NCBI GenBank assembly: GCA_028718605.1
Contig: JAQULM010000001.1
Span: 284,785 to 348,784 of the forward strand
Reading direction: 5' to 3'
DNA: 64,000 nucleotides
From: Patescibacteria group bacterium
GTDB lineage: Bacteria; Patescibacteria; ABY1; UBA10025; JAHIVO01
Both the position numbers and the translations under genes were made by a program. Under the pieces are notes generated by a model. That model had not been told where the DNA came from and did no database searches. It saw only the letters and a program-made list of their open reading frames with translations. This document shows positions 17,286 to 25,649 of the stretch, one piece after another; the first letter of the stretch is position 1, and each line of letters starts with the position of its first letter.

Positions 17286-17774
17286 CTATGACGGTTGTTT
17301 TTTATGCTTTTTCGGTTGCCATATCGCGGGAAGCGTCAGCCGCTGTACCTTGCCTCCTGCCTTTGTTATAGCATCTTCCGCTGACTTTGAAAATTTGTGC
17401 GCGTACACGGTAAATTTTTTCTTGATTTTGCCTCCACCGAGTACTTTTACCGAAACGCTTTCGTCTTGGATCAAACCCTGTTGTTTCAAAAGGCGGAGAG
17501 TGATAAGCGCCTGGTCTTTGAATACGGTTTCCAGGTCGCCAACGTTCACTACCTGGTAGTGGAGATTGCGTGACCGAAAACCGCGGAGTTTCGGAACCTG
17601 CATCAACATTTGCTTCAGACCTCGTCTGCGCAATCGATTCGTGCCACCGGTACGTGATCGCTGCCCCTTCATACCGCGCCCGGAATACGTTCCCCTGCCC
17701 GAACCGTCGCCACGCCCGACCCTGCGAGCATGCTTACGTTGTGCTGATTGTAATGTGGATAAAGAAAGTTCCAT
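17286..17774 (-). CDS. rplO: 50S ribosomal protein L15 (uL15)
   Basis: 162 residues. Begins MELSLSTLQSAQRKHARRVG, with GRGDGSGRGTYSGRGMKGQR, the Gly-rich N-terminal arm. The C-terminal KKHKKQPS tail is slightly longer than usual. It follows rpsE by 1 nt with no rpmD between, a known CPR feature. Confidence 0.97.
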   Translation of the reverse strand: MELSLSTLQSAQRKHARRVGRGDGSGRGTYSGRGMKGQRSRTGGTNRLRRRGLKQMLMQVPKLRGFRSRNLHYQVVNVGDLETVFKDQALITLRLLKQQGLIQDESVSVKVLGGGKIKKKFTVYAHKFSKSAEDAITKAGGKVQRLTLPAIWQPKKHKKQPS

Positions 17775-17775
17775 A

Positions 17776-18282
17776 CTATTTTCGCATCTCCCGCAGCTGC
17801 CGCGGATCTTTCAAGCGCTCGAGCGCCAGAAGTGCAGCCCTGACATTGTTAATTTTACTCTTTGAGCCGAGTATCTTCGCTACGACGTTCTTGACACCAG
17901 CTAAATCCAATACAGCCCGGATTGCGCCGCCAGCAATCACCCCCGTGCCTTTCCTCGCGGGTTTGAGGAGAACGCGCGCCGCCTTGAACTTCACGACAAT
18001 CCTCGCAGGAATCGTGTCATCAACCATATGGACCGCCACGAGGCTTTTTTTTGCTGCAACGACGGCCTTGTTGATTGCGACAGCGACGTCCGCGCCTTTC
18101 TTGAGCCCCATGCCGACATGCCCCTTCCGGTCACCGATCACGACGCATGCGCGAAACGACATCCGTTTGCCCCCTGCCATAACGCGGGTAACGCGGGCAA
18201 TATCAATAAGTTTCTGGCCAAACTCGTCATCTTTCCGCTCGTGACGATTATCCCTATTGCGTGTCCGCCTTTCTTCTGCCAT
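17776..18282 (-). CDS. rpsE: 30S ribosomal protein S5 (uS5)
   Basis: 168 residues. DEFGQKLIDIARVTRVMAGG, GDRKGHVGMGLKKGADVAVA and ARKGTGVIAGGAIRAVLDLA are the S5 signatures. The N-terminus has an Arg-rich lead (EERRTRNRDNRHERK). It lies in the spc cluster. Confidence 0.97.
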   Translation of the reverse strand: MAEERRTRNRDNRHERKDDEFGQKLIDIARVTRVMAGGKRMSFRACVVIGDRKGHVGMGLKKGADVAVAINKAVVAAKKSLVAVHMVDDTIPARIVVKFKAARVLLKPARKGTGVIAGGAIRAVLDLAGVKNVVAKILGSKSKINNVRAALLALERLKDPRQLREMRK

Positions 18283-18298
18283 ACAAATTGAAATTCAT

Positions 18299-18661
18299 TT
18301 AGAAATTGAGTCCTTGTTCTCTCATGCTGTCAGCAAGCGCCTTGATGCGGCCATGGTATGTGAACCCGTGCCGGTCAAATACAACTTTGCCAATCTTCTT
18401 CGCGAGTGCTCTTTGCGCGACAACTTTTCCTACTTCCCTGGCGATATCAGTTTTTTTCATGCCCTTCTTCACCTTGATGTCGCGATCCGAAGCGCTCACC
18501 AGCGTCGTTCGTGCTGCATCATTGATAATCTGGATGCTAATATGCTTACTGCTTCGAAATACAGCAGCACGGGGACGTTCTGGCGTCCCGACAACCCGTG
18601 CGCGGACCCGCCTCATGCGTACGGTATGCCGCTGTCCTCTTTCTCGCTGGAAATTTGTCAT
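18299..18661 (-). CDS. rplR: 50S ribosomal protein L18 (uL18)
   Basis: 120 residues. RMRRVRARVVGTPERPRAAV, SSKHISIQIINDA and the FDRHGFTYHGRIKALADSMR end are typical. It binds 5S rRNA. It lies between rplF and rpsE. Confidence 0.97.
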   Translation of the reverse strand: MTNFQRERGQRHTVRMRRVRARVVGTPERPRAAVFRSSKHISIQIINDAARTTLVSASDRDIKVKKGMKKTDIAREVGKVVAQRALAKKIGKVVFDRHGFTYHGRIKALADSMREQGLNF

Positions 18662-18678
18662 TGATGTTCAATAATATA

Positions 18679-19230
18679 TTAGCCTGAACCGACAGCCTTT
18701 ACCACTTTGCCGGCCTTGCGCCGCACAATCTCGCCTGAGTACTTGATGCCCTTCCCCTTGTACGGTTCCGGCTTCTTGACCGCGCGGATCTCGGCAGCAA
18801 TTTGGCCGACTCGCTGCTTATCAATTCCGACAATTTTGATAATGTTTTTTTCAACCGTTACTACAATATCATCAGGGAACGGGAATTCTACCGGATGGGA
18901 GAACCCCACATTTAACGTAAGTTTTTTCCCTGAAACAGCTGCGCGGAATCCAACGCCGTGGATTTCAAGTTTCTTCTCGAATCCTTTCGTAACGCCCTCA
19001 ATCATGTTCGCCAGCAACATCCGAGACGTACCCCACAGTGAGCGAGAGAGTTTCTCTTCCGGCTTTTCTACGGTAACCTGGATTTCACTGCCTGACTTCT
19101 CAAACTTGACGACCGGATGAAATTCGAACTCGAGGGTGCCTTTGGGGCCTTTGACGGCCACATGAGCGCCTGCGATGGTTACGTCAACCCCCTGAGGTAT
19201 AGTGATTGGTTTTTTGCCTATGCGTGGCAT
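18679..19230 (-). CDS. rplF: 50S ribosomal protein L6 (uL6)
   Basis: 183 residues from MPRIGKKPITIPQGVDVTI, the standard L6 start; 12 extra in-frame codons upstream are not L6-like. Its end PEPYKGKGIKYSGEIVRRKA is the L6 signature. It lies between rpsH and rplR. Confidence 0.97.
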   Translation of the reverse strand: MPRIGKKPITIPQGVDVTIAGAHVAVKGPKGTLEFEFHPVVKFEKSGSEIQVTVEKPEEKLSRSLWGTSRMLLANMIEGVTKGFEKKLEIHGVGFRAAVSGKKLTLNVGFSHPVEFPFPDDIVVTVEKNIIKIVGIDKQRVGQIAAEIRAVKKPEPYKGKGIKYSGEIVRRKAGKVVKAVGSG

Positions 19231-19246
19231 ACGTGCGTATGATTGA

Positions 19247-19642
19247 TTAAAACACTTCGCAGACAATTTCCCCGCCGAGATGCTTCTGCTTCGCTTCTTG
19301 ATTTGTCATTAAACCTCCTGAAGTAGAAACCACAAGAATCCCGAGCGAAGGAAGAACTTTCGGGATTTCCCGATAATTCTTATATACACGTCTCCCCGGC
19401 GTGCTGATACGATTCAATCCCCGTATCACTGGCTCCTTGCTTGCGTACTTGAGGACTACCCGGAATGAACGCTGCGTGCTTTCGGAATCGGTATCAGTCA
19501 CCAATTCCTTCACGAATCCTTCGCGTTGGAGAATTTTTCCAATCTCAATCTTTACCCTGGAGTACGGGATGGAAACCTCGGGCTTATGAACCATGAGGCC
19601 GTTCCGGATTCTCGTAAGCATGTCCGCGATTGGATCTGTCAT
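19247..19642 (-). CDS. rpsH: 30S ribosomal protein S8 (uS8)
   Basis: 131 residues. Starts MTDPIADMLTRIRNGLMVHK and ends LGILVVSTSGGLMTNQEAKQ then GGEIVCEVF, as in S8. It binds the central domain of 16S rRNA. Confidence 0.98.
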   Translation of the reverse strand: MTDPIADMLTRIRNGLMVHKPEVSIPYSRVKIEIGKILQREGFVKELVTDTDSESTQRSFRVVLKYASKEPVIRGLNRISTPGRRVYKNYREIPKVLPSLGILVVSTSGGLMTNQEAKQKHLGGEIVCEVF

Positions 19643-19691
19643 AAAGAAATTTCACCTTATAGGTTATGAATACGTCGTAAATATCTTGGTA

Positions 19692-19877
19692 TTACCAGCT
19701 CGATTTCCTGATGCCTGGAATTTCCGCATTATTCGCGAGTTCCCGAAAGCAGATACGGCACAGATTGAATGCGCGCATATAACCGCGCCTGCGGCCGCAG
19801 CGCCAACACCGCCGCACGATCCGAGTTGAGTATTTCGGCTTTTTCTTCGACTTCGCGATTTGTGACTCTTTCGCCAT
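19692..19877 (-). CDS. rpsZ: 30S ribosomal protein S14, zinc type (uS14)
   Basis: 61 residues, the short zinc-binding form. CWRCGRRRGYMRAFNLCRIC gives two CxxC pairs, and the end PGIRKSSW is typical. It lies between rplE and rpsH. Confidence 0.97.
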   Translation of the reverse strand: MAKESQIAKSKKKPKYSTRIVRRCWRCGRRRGYMRAFNLCRICFRELANNAEIPGIRKSSW

Positions 19878-19885
19878 ACGTGTTA

Positions 19886-20434
19886 TTAAGCCTTTTTAAA
19901 CGGGAACCCGAGAAGTTTGAATAATTCAAGGCCTTCCTCGCGGGTTTTAGCTGATGAGGTTATGGTAACTTCGAGGCCATGAACGTGTTCAACCTCGTCT
20001 GAACGAATTTCCGGAAACGCAATGTGCTCCGAAAAACCGATCGAGAGATTACCGTGCTGGTCAACGCATTTCATATCAATTCCCTGAAAATCACGCACGC
20101 GCGGAAGCGTGCTGTGAACGAGCTTCTCGACAAAATCATACATGCGGCTGCCCCGGAGCGTTACGCGTGCGCCAATAACCATTCCTTGGCGAATCTTGAA
20201 GGCAGAAATCGATTTGCGTGCCTTGGTAAAGACCGCTTTCTGCCCGGAAATTCTCGTCAAGGTATCAGCAATCGCATCGAGTACCTTGGCATCCTGGAGC
20301 GCCTTGCCCGCTCCGCAATTAAGGCTTGCTTTCTGAATGCGGGGGACAGCAAGATCGTTCGTATACCCGAACTTTTCTTTCATTGCAGGAACGACATGCT
20401 TTCTATATTGATCGTGGAGGCTAATATGTGCCAT
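19886..20434 (-). CDS. rplE: 50S ribosomal protein L5 (uL5)
   Basis: 182 residues. NDLAVPRIQKASLNCGAGKA, ISAFKIRQGMVIGARVTLRG and the DVEVTITSSAKTREEGLELF-like end are L5 signatures. It binds 5S rRNA. It lies after rplX. Confidence 0.97.
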   Translation of the reverse strand: MAHISLHDQYRKHVVPAMKEKFGYTNDLAVPRIQKASLNCGAGKALQDAKVLDAIADTLTRISGQKAVFTKARKSISAFKIRQGMVIGARVTLRGSRMYDFVEKLVHSTLPRVRDFQGIDMKCVDQHGNLSIGFSEHIAFPEIRSDEVEHVHGLEVTITSSAKTREEGLELFKLLGFPFKKA

Positions 20435-20438
20435 AAGA

Positions 20439-20753
20439 TTAAATCACCTGTTTACACTTCCGGCAAATGCGCTGGCGCTTCCCATCCGCCGATACCTGCA
20501 TACCGACCCGAACGCCCTTATTGCACTTGCCGCAAAAGATAAGGACATTTGAGGCATTCATCGGGGCGTTATACCGTACGACCTGGCCTTTCTCGCCCAT
20601 GCGTTTCGGGCGAACGTTTTTCGCCATCATATTAACACCCTCAACGATAATCATTCCGCTCTGAGGAAGGACCTGCAGTGCTTTACCCTTCTTCCCCCGG
20701 TCTTTGCCTGCAATAATCTGTACGATATCATTTTTTCGTATTCGTGGTGCCAT
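20439..20753 (-). CDS. rplX: 50S ribosomal protein L24 with zinc ribbon (uL24)
   Basis: 104 residues. KOW motif KNDIVQIIAGKDRGKKGKAL, then VEGVNMMAKNVRPKR. The C-terminal half has CGKC and CRKC pairs, forming the zinc-binding variant known from several phyla. It lies between rplN and rplE. Confidence 0.97.
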   Translation of the reverse strand: MAPRIRKNDIVQIIAGKDRGKKGKALQVLPQSGMIIVEGVNMMAKNVRPKRMGEKGQVVRYNAPMNASNVLIFCGKCNKGVRVGMQVSADGKRQRICRKCKQVI

Positions 20754-20764
20754 AGTGTCGTTCG

Positions 20765-21136
20765 TTAGAGAACTTCGGGAGCGAGTGAGATTATTTTACT
20801 GTATCCGAGATTTCGAAGTTCTCGGGCAACGGGCCCGAAGATTCTCGTCCCCTCCGGATCCTTGGTCTTGAGATTGATAATGACGCCTGCGTTATCATCG
20901 AAACGAATATATGATCCATCGGCACGCCGTAATTCTTTCCGCTGCCGGATAATTACCATATTAACCACCTGCCCCTTTTTAACGGCAGCGTGAGGGGCTG
21001 CCTCCTTGACTGAAACCGTGACAACGTCTCCGATATACCCATACCGCTTTTTATAGCCGCCGCGAACGCGGATGACCGCTACATGCTTTGCGCCGGTATT
21101 ATCCGCAACGACGAGTCGTGAACGTAATTGGACCAT
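20765..21136 (-). CDS. rplN: 50S ribosomal protein L14 (uL14)
   Basis: 123 residues. MVQLRSRLVVADNTGAKHVA, VNMVIIRQRKELRRADGSYI and FGPVARELRNLGYSKIISLA are diagnostic. Confidence 0.98.
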   Translation of the reverse strand: MVQLRSRLVVADNTGAKHVAVIRVRGGYKKRYGYIGDVVTVSVKEAAPHAAVKKGQVVNMVIIRQRKELRRADGSYIRFDDNAGVIINLKTKDPEGTRIFGPVARELRNLGYSKIISLAPEVL

Positions 21137-21143
21137 ACGCTTA

Positions 21144-21392
21144 TTACGAATTTACTTTCTTTATGGCTCGCCAGCGCTTCTCGCGGCTCAACGGGCGCAC
21201 TTCCTCGAACATCACCGTGTCACCGACGTGGTACTCGTTCTTCTGGTCGTGAACTTTGAATTTTCGGCGGACCTGGTATCGCTTCTGATATTTCGGATGC
21301 ATCCTACTCTCGACGACTTTGACGACGATCGTCTTTTCCATCTTGTCGGAGACAACGGTGCCCTGGAACGTCCGTTTATGCTTATTTTCCAT
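21144..21392 (-). CDS. rpsQ: 30S ribosomal protein S17 (uS17)
   Basis: 82 residues. GTVVSDKMEKTIVVKVVESR, HPKYQKRYQVRRKFKVHDQ and VMFEEVRPLSREKRW are typical. The start overlaps the end of rpmC by 11 nt. Confidence 0.97.
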   Translation of the reverse strand: MENKHKRTFQGTVVSDKMEKTIVVKVVESRMHPKYQKRYQVRRKFKVHDQKNEYHVGDTVMFEEVRPLSREKRWRAIKKVNS

Positions 21393-21627
21393 ATGTGGAA
21401 TCCTTCTTAGTGGTAGTATTCTTAGCTGCGAACGAACGTATTACTTCTTTCTCCTTTAAAATCGTAAGGATCCGCGCGATCAGTTTTTTCGTATCACGAA
21501 GCTCACGGACGTCTTTATGCTGCTTCGCTGAAATTTTAAATCTCAAATCACGCGATTGTTCTCGGTACAATTTGAGGAGCCGCTGCAGCTCAGTGGCAGG
21601 CTTGCTTCTGAGTTCCTTGAGTTCCAT
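21382..21627 (-). CDS. rpmC: 50S ribosomal protein L29 (uL29)
   Basis: 81 residues. MELKELRSKPATELQRLLKL, LRFKISAKQHKDVRELRDTK and KLIARILTILKEKE match L29. A polar tail (SFAAKNTTTKKDSTYGK) extends it by about 15 residues. Confidence 0.95.
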   Translation of the reverse strand: MELKELRSKPATELQRLLKLYREQSRDLRFKISAKQHKDVRELRDTKKLIARILTILKEKEVIRSFAAKNTTTKKDSTYGK

Positions 21628-21628
21628 A

Positions 21629-22042
21629 CTATATGCCCTCTCGACTTATAAATTTAGTACGGACAGGCAGCTTATGCGAAGCCCGTCGGAAAGCTTCTTT
21701 CGCTTTATCCAGGGCAACGCCGTCGATCTCGAATAGAACTGTCCCAGGTTTAACAACGTAGACATAATGGTCGACAGCTCCTTTGCCGCCGCCCATCGGT
21801 ACCTCCGAACCATGGGACGTGATGGGCTTATCGGGAAATATGCGGATCCAGATCTTCCCGCCCTTATGGACGAAGTGCGTCATGGCACGGCGCGCTGCTT
21901 CTATCTGCCGCGAAGATACCCATGAAGCAGAAAGCGCTTTAAGGCCGAAACTTCCGAAACTGAGCTTGCTCCGAGACGTTGCTCGCCCTCGGACAATCCC
22001 CTTCTGCCATTTTCTGTGTTTAACTTTTTTTGGTAATAACAT
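21629..22042 (-). CDS. rplP: 50S ribosomal protein L16 (uL16)
   Basis: 137 residues. MLLPKKVKHRKWQKGIVRGR, GGKIWIRIFPDKPITSHGSE, VPMGGGKGAVDHYVYVVKPG and KEAFRRASHKLPVRTKFI are diagnostic. It helps shape the A-site. Confidence 0.98.
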   Translation of the reverse strand: MLLPKKVKHRKWQKGIVRGRATSRSKLSFGSFGLKALSASWVSSRQIEAARRAMTHFVHKGGKIWIRIFPDKPITSHGSEVPMGGGKGAVDHYVYVVKPGTVLFEIDGVALDKAKEAFRRASHKLPVRTKFISREGI

Positions 22043-22057
22043 AGGGATTATCGTGCA

Positions 22058-22723
22058 TTAAGCACTCTGTGTTTTGCTTACTACTGCTTTAGCGAAAACT
22101 TCACCGCGGTAAATCCAAACCTTAACTCCGACTGCGCCATAGGTCGTATGGGCTGCGCCACGCGCATAATCAATGTCCGCGCGGATCGTGTGAAGCGGAA
22201 TTGAACCCTGGCTGAATTTTTCTTTACGGGCAATTTCGGCGCCATTCAAACGGCCGCCCACGATCACTTTCACGCCGCGGGCACCTGCCTGCATAACCTG
22301 CTCGACCGTTCTTTTAATGACACGCCGAAATGGCATGCGCTTCTCCAACTGGTCGATGACTCCCTGGCAAACGATCTGTGCATTCAGATTCGGCGCTGAT
22401 ACTTCATGAATATTCAAATTGAGGTTTACTTTTTTATCCAGAAACTTCTTCTTAATTTCTTTCTTGATTTCATCGGCACCGGTCCCCCCCCTGCCAATCA
22501 CGAGTCCCGGTTTCGACGTATAAAGATTGATTTCTACCGCCCCGCCAGATCGATTGATGTCGATAGATCCAATGCCAGACTCTCGCAGTTTCTTGGCAAT
22601 AAATTTCCGCATATTGATATCCTGCTCTACGAGAGCAGCATAATCCTTGCGGGCAAACCATTTCGATTTCCAGCCTTGGTTGATTCCCATTCGAAACGCA
22701 CGTGGATGTACCTTTTGTCCCAT
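22058..22723 (-). CDS. rpsC: 30S ribosomal protein S3 (uS3)
   Basis: 221 residues. MGQKVHPRAFRMGINQGWKS, the KH domain with VIGRGGTGADEIKKEIKK, GVKVIVGGRLNGAEIARKEK and GAVGVKVWIYRGEVF are present. Confidence 0.98.
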   Translation of the reverse strand: MGQKVHPRAFRMGINQGWKSKWFARKDYAALVEQDINMRKFIAKKLRESGIGSIDINRSGGAVEINLYTSKPGLVIGRGGTGADEIKKEIKKKFLDKKVNLNLNIHEVSAPNLNAQIVCQGVIDQLEKRMPFRRVIKRTVEQVMQAGARGVKVIVGGRLNGAEIARKEKFSQGSIPLHTIRADIDYARGAAHTTYGAVGVKVWIYRGEVFAKAVVSKTQSA

Positions 22724-22725
22724 AT

Positions 22726-23277
22726 CTATCGTTCTCCTAATCGTCTCGTAAATTTATCTTTAATGCTGCGAAGCGCTCCCATTGATCGTCCCTTCTTCTC
22801 TTCTGCCACGGCCTGCTTAGCCCCCTCTTTTCCTTTCGCTTCATGTTTTATTTCATCGTACGAAACAGCCTTTTGTGCGGTTGCGCTGCCCGTGCGCGTT
22901 TCTTTCTGTGATTTGCGTTGCTTCGACGCCTTCTTGGCTGTCGGCTTCTTTTCGTCAAGCACAATGGCAACGTGGGATGACCGTTTCCGGATCATCGATG
23001 CGCGACCGAATGCGCGGCCTTCCCAGCGTTTCAAAGCGGGTCCCTCATCGACTGAGATGCGTTTAATAAATAAATTTTCCTTCTTGAGCTTGTTGTTATT
23101 CTCGGCGTTCGCGATTGCAGATTTCAGGAGCTTCAGCACCGGCAGCGCTGCCGCTTTCTTCATGAAATGCAGCTGGTACTCGGCGCGCTCAACGTCCATA
23201 CCGCGAACCACATTAACGATAAGCCGAACTTTTCGCGGTGACATTCTTAAAAAATTTAATTTTGCGGTTACTTCCAT
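22726..23277 (-). CDS. rplV: 50S ribosomal protein L22 with long charged C-terminal tail (uL22)
   Basis: 183 residues against about 110 usual. The first 110 are normal L22 (AKLNFLRMSPRKVRLIVNVV, AFGRASMIRKRSSHVAIVL). Residues about 113-183 form a Lys/Ala/Glu-rich low-complexity tail ending GRSMGALRSIKDKFTRRLG. The tail starts near the peptide exit side, so it may reach outside the ribosome (inference). Confidence 0.95.
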   Translation of the reverse strand: MEVTAKLNFLRMSPRKVRLIVNVVRGMDVERAEYQLHFMKKAAALPVLKLLKSAIANAENNNKLKKENLFIKRISVDEGPALKRWEGRAFGRASMIRKRSSHVAIVLDEKKPTAKKASKQRKSQKETRTGSATAQKAVSYDEIKHEAKGKEGAKQAVAEEKKGRSMGALRSIKDKFTRRLGER

Positions 23278-23289
23278 ACAAATCGCAAA

Positions 23290-23652
23290 TTATTTTGCTT
23301 CGGCTGGAGCCTTTGTTTTTTCCTCAATTTTTTTCTGCGCCTCTTCAACTTCTTTCTTCTGCGCTTCTGCTTCCGCTGCGGCCTGTTCTCGCTGCATACG
23401 GCCGCCGTGCCTGACGAATTTTTTCGTCGGCGAAAATTCCCCCAGCTTATGGCCGACCATATTCTCTATGATAAATACCGAGACATGGTCCTTGCCGTTG
23501 TGAACGCCGATGGTAAAACCAACCATTTCCGGTGTAATAACTGAATCCCTCGACCATGTTTTGATGATCGTTTTATCCCCGCTCCGAACCTTGGAAATTT
23601 TCTTCAAGAGCTTCGGATCGGTAAAGGGGCCTTTTTTTAAACTTCGCGACAT
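23290..23652 (-). CDS. rpsS: 30S ribosomal protein S19 with charged C-terminal tail (uS19)
   Basis: 120 residues against about 92 usual. MSRSLKKGPFTDPKLLKKIS, RDSVITPEMVGFTIGVHNGK and LGEFSPTKKFVRHGGRM are typical S19. The last 30 residues are an Ala/Glu/Lys coiled-coil-like tail. Confidence 0.96.
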   Translation of the reverse strand: MSRSLKKGPFTDPKLLKKISKVRSGDKTIIKTWSRDSVITPEMVGFTIGVHNGKDHVSVFIIENMVGHKLGEFSPTKKFVRHGGRMQREQAAAEAEAQKKEVEEAQKKIEEKTKAPAEAK

Positions 23653-23670
23653 AGAAATTAATTATATAAG

Positions 23671-24501
23671 TTATTTTCTCCTGCGGAGAATGTGCCGGTC
23701 TGAATATTTACCACTTCGGCGCGTTTTGACCCCAAGCGCCGGCTTGCCCCATGGCGTCTTCGGATGCTTCAGTCCGATCGGGTTGTGGCCTTCGCCGCCG
23801 CCGTGCGGGTGGTCTACCGGGTTCATCACTTTTCCTCGAACGGTCGGACGTATTCCCCGCCACCGCATCCGCCCCGCTTTCCCGAGCCTGATATTCCGAT
23901 GGTCGACGTTGGACAGCTGTCCAATGGTCGCCATGCACCCGGCATTAAATATTCTAATTTCTCCTGAGGGTAGTTTAATTTGAACCGAATTGCCTTCCAT
24001 CGCCTGCACGATCGCGCCCACGCCGGCTGCACGAACAGCCGAGGCTTCCTGTTCAGGGCTGAGTTGAATATCGTGTACGGTAATGCCGACAGGAATTTTC
24101 GCAAGCGGTAAACGGTTTCCCGCCTGGATTTCCGCCCCTTTCTTCGAGGAAACAACCTGCATGCCGATCTTCAAGTCTGTCGGGGCAAGTATATACCGCT
24201 TTTCACCGTCTGAATATTGTACGAGCGCAAGCCATGCGGTGCGGTTCGGATCATACTCAAGCGCTATCACCTTTGCTGGCTCATCGAAACGCTCCCGCTT
24301 GCCGTCAACCATCCGGAAAAAACGCTTATGACCACCGCCCTGGTGGCGCACGGTGATTTTCCCCTGCGCATTGCGGCCAGCCCTATTTTTTATAATTCGC
24401 ACCAAACTCCTTTCGGGCCGTTTCTTTGTCAATTCACCGAAATCAATGCCCGAAGCTCCTCGGCGGCCTGCTGTTGTCGGTTTGTATGATTTTATTGCCA
24501 T
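23671..24501 (-). CDS. rplB: 50S ribosomal protein L2 (uL2)
   Basis: 276 residues. KSYKPTTAGRRGASGIDFGE, the RNA-binding KITVRHQGGGHKRFFRMVDG, and the peptidyl-transferase loop MNPVDHPHGGGEGHNPIG are present. Confidence 0.98.
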   Translation of the reverse strand: MAIKSYKPTTAGRRGASGIDFGELTKKRPERSLVRIIKNRAGRNAQGKITVRHQGGGHKRFFRMVDGKRERFDEPAKVIALEYDPNRTAWLALVQYSDGEKRYILAPTDLKIGMQVVSSKKGAEIQAGNRLPLAKIPVGITVHDIQLSPEQEASAVRAAGVGAIVQAMEGNSVQIKLPSGEIRIFNAGCMATIGQLSNVDHRNIRLGKAGRMRWRGIRPTVRGKVMNPVDHPHGGGEGHNPIGLKHPKTPWGKPALGVKTRRSGKYSDRHILRRRK

Positions 24502-24507
24502 AAGCCC

Positions 24508-25011
24508 CTACAGTCCTTCTTGGATATCTATCTTCTGCCCTTGTGGAAGCGTCACAATCGCCTTCCGCCACCGTTTCGTTTCGCCCTGGGTTTTGCCATA
24601 GCGTATCGACTTGCCCCGCATATTAACCGTTCCTACCCGCAAAGGTTTAATTCCATATACTTTCCTGAATGCCTTATGAATCTCGATTTTATTTGCACGA
24701 GGCGCGACTTCGAAGACATATTGGTTATTGGCGGTGAGCGAGGAACCTTTCTCTGTAATCAAGGGGCGTATCAGCACACGGTATGCTTCGCCTGTTTCTT
24801 CTTTCGCCTGTTTGTCCTTCTTTTTCGGTGCCTCCTCTTTTTTCTGGACCGCGACGAGTTTGCCATCAGGCGTTACAACAGCCTGTTCCTTCACCTTCTC
24901 GGGAGACTTTTTCGCTTCTTTCGGAACGGCCGGCCGGGCACGGCGTGGCGCTGCCGCCTCTTTCGGGGCAGTATCTTTAGCTTTCTTCTTTAATCGGTCG
25001 AAGAGTCCCAT
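24508..25011 (-). CDS. rplW: 50S ribosomal protein L23 with long N-terminal extension (uL23)
   Basis: 167 residues against about 95 usual. The L23 core begins at about residue 78 (YRVLIRPLITEKGSSLTANN, IEIHKAFRKVYGIKPLRVGT, RKAIVTLPQGQKID). The first 75 residues are Lys/Ala/Pro-rich and end in EETGEA. L23 docks chaperones and SRP at the exit tunnel, so the extension may act there (inference). Confidence 0.95.
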   Translation of the reverse strand: MGLFDRLKKKAKDTAPKEAAAPRRARPAVPKEAKKSPEKVKEQAVVTPDGKLVAVQKKEEAPKKKDKQAKEETGEAYRVLIRPLITEKGSSLTANNQYVFEVAPRANKIEIHKAFRKVYGIKPLRVGTVNMRGKSIRYGKTQGETKRWRKAIVTLPQGQKIDIQEGL

Positions 25012-25014
25012 ATA

Positions 25015-25644
25015 TTATGCAGTATACATTTTGATCATCACGGCTAAACTCTGCTCAAGCACGACGAGATAGTCGTGCCGTAAAACATCATATACGTTCA
25101 AGCTGTCGGCGCTTATCAGATATACAGATGGAATATTTCTTGCAGATTTGATTATCACCGAGTCGTTCTTGGGTATCACCAGGAGTGCCGTTCGCTTAAT
25201 AGGCAACTTATTCAGTATCGCCTGGAGGGCGCTTGTTTTAATCTTGGGGAGGGACAGTTTATCAAGCACGATGATGCGTTTCCGGGCGGCTTTATCAGAA
25301 AGGCTCATCAGGAGGGCTGTCCGGCGCGCTTTTTTGTTAACCTTCATTGAAAAATTTCTCTCGTTGCTAGGGCCGAATGTCACGCCACCGCCTTTCCAGA
25401 GCGGCGAACGGATGGACCCGTGCCGGGCACGGCCAGTACCTTTCTGCCGCCACGGCTTCTTGCCGCCGCCACGCACCTCTGATCTATCTTTCGCGTGGGC
25501 GATCGGCTGCCGGCGATTTGCGAGCTGTGCCTTCACGACCTGCTGAACCACGACCGGCCGAACGGGAACATCAAAAAGTTTCGGCTCAAGTGTAATTTCT
25601 CGAATTTTTTTCCCGTCTTGGCTGTAGAGTGCCGCGTTGCTCAT
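25015..25644 (-). CDS. rplD: 50S ribosomal protein L4 (uL4)
   Basis: 209 residues. RRQPIAHAKDRSEVRGGGKK, PWRQKGTGRARHGSIRSPLW, KGGGVTFGPSNERNFSMKVN and the NVYDVLRHDYLVV end are typical. It binds 23S rRNA and in many bacteria also regulates its own operon. Confidence 0.97.
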   Translation of the reverse strand: MSNAALYSQDGKKIREITLEPKLFDVPVRPVVVQQVVKAQLANRRQPIAHAKDRSEVRGGGKKPWRQKGTGRARHGSIRSPLWKGGGVTFGPSNERNFSMKVNKKARRTALLMSLSDKAARKRIIVLDKLSLPKIKTSALQAILNKLPIKRTALLVIPKNDSVIIKSARNIPSVYLISADSLNVYDVLRHDYLVVLEQSLAVMIKMYTA

Positions 25645-25649
25645 ATAAT

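Noticed and set aside
22406..23503. Long plus-strand open frame (365 codons)
   Set aside because: Antisense to rpsC, rplV and rpsS, which are unmistakable; no ribosome site or recognisable domains.
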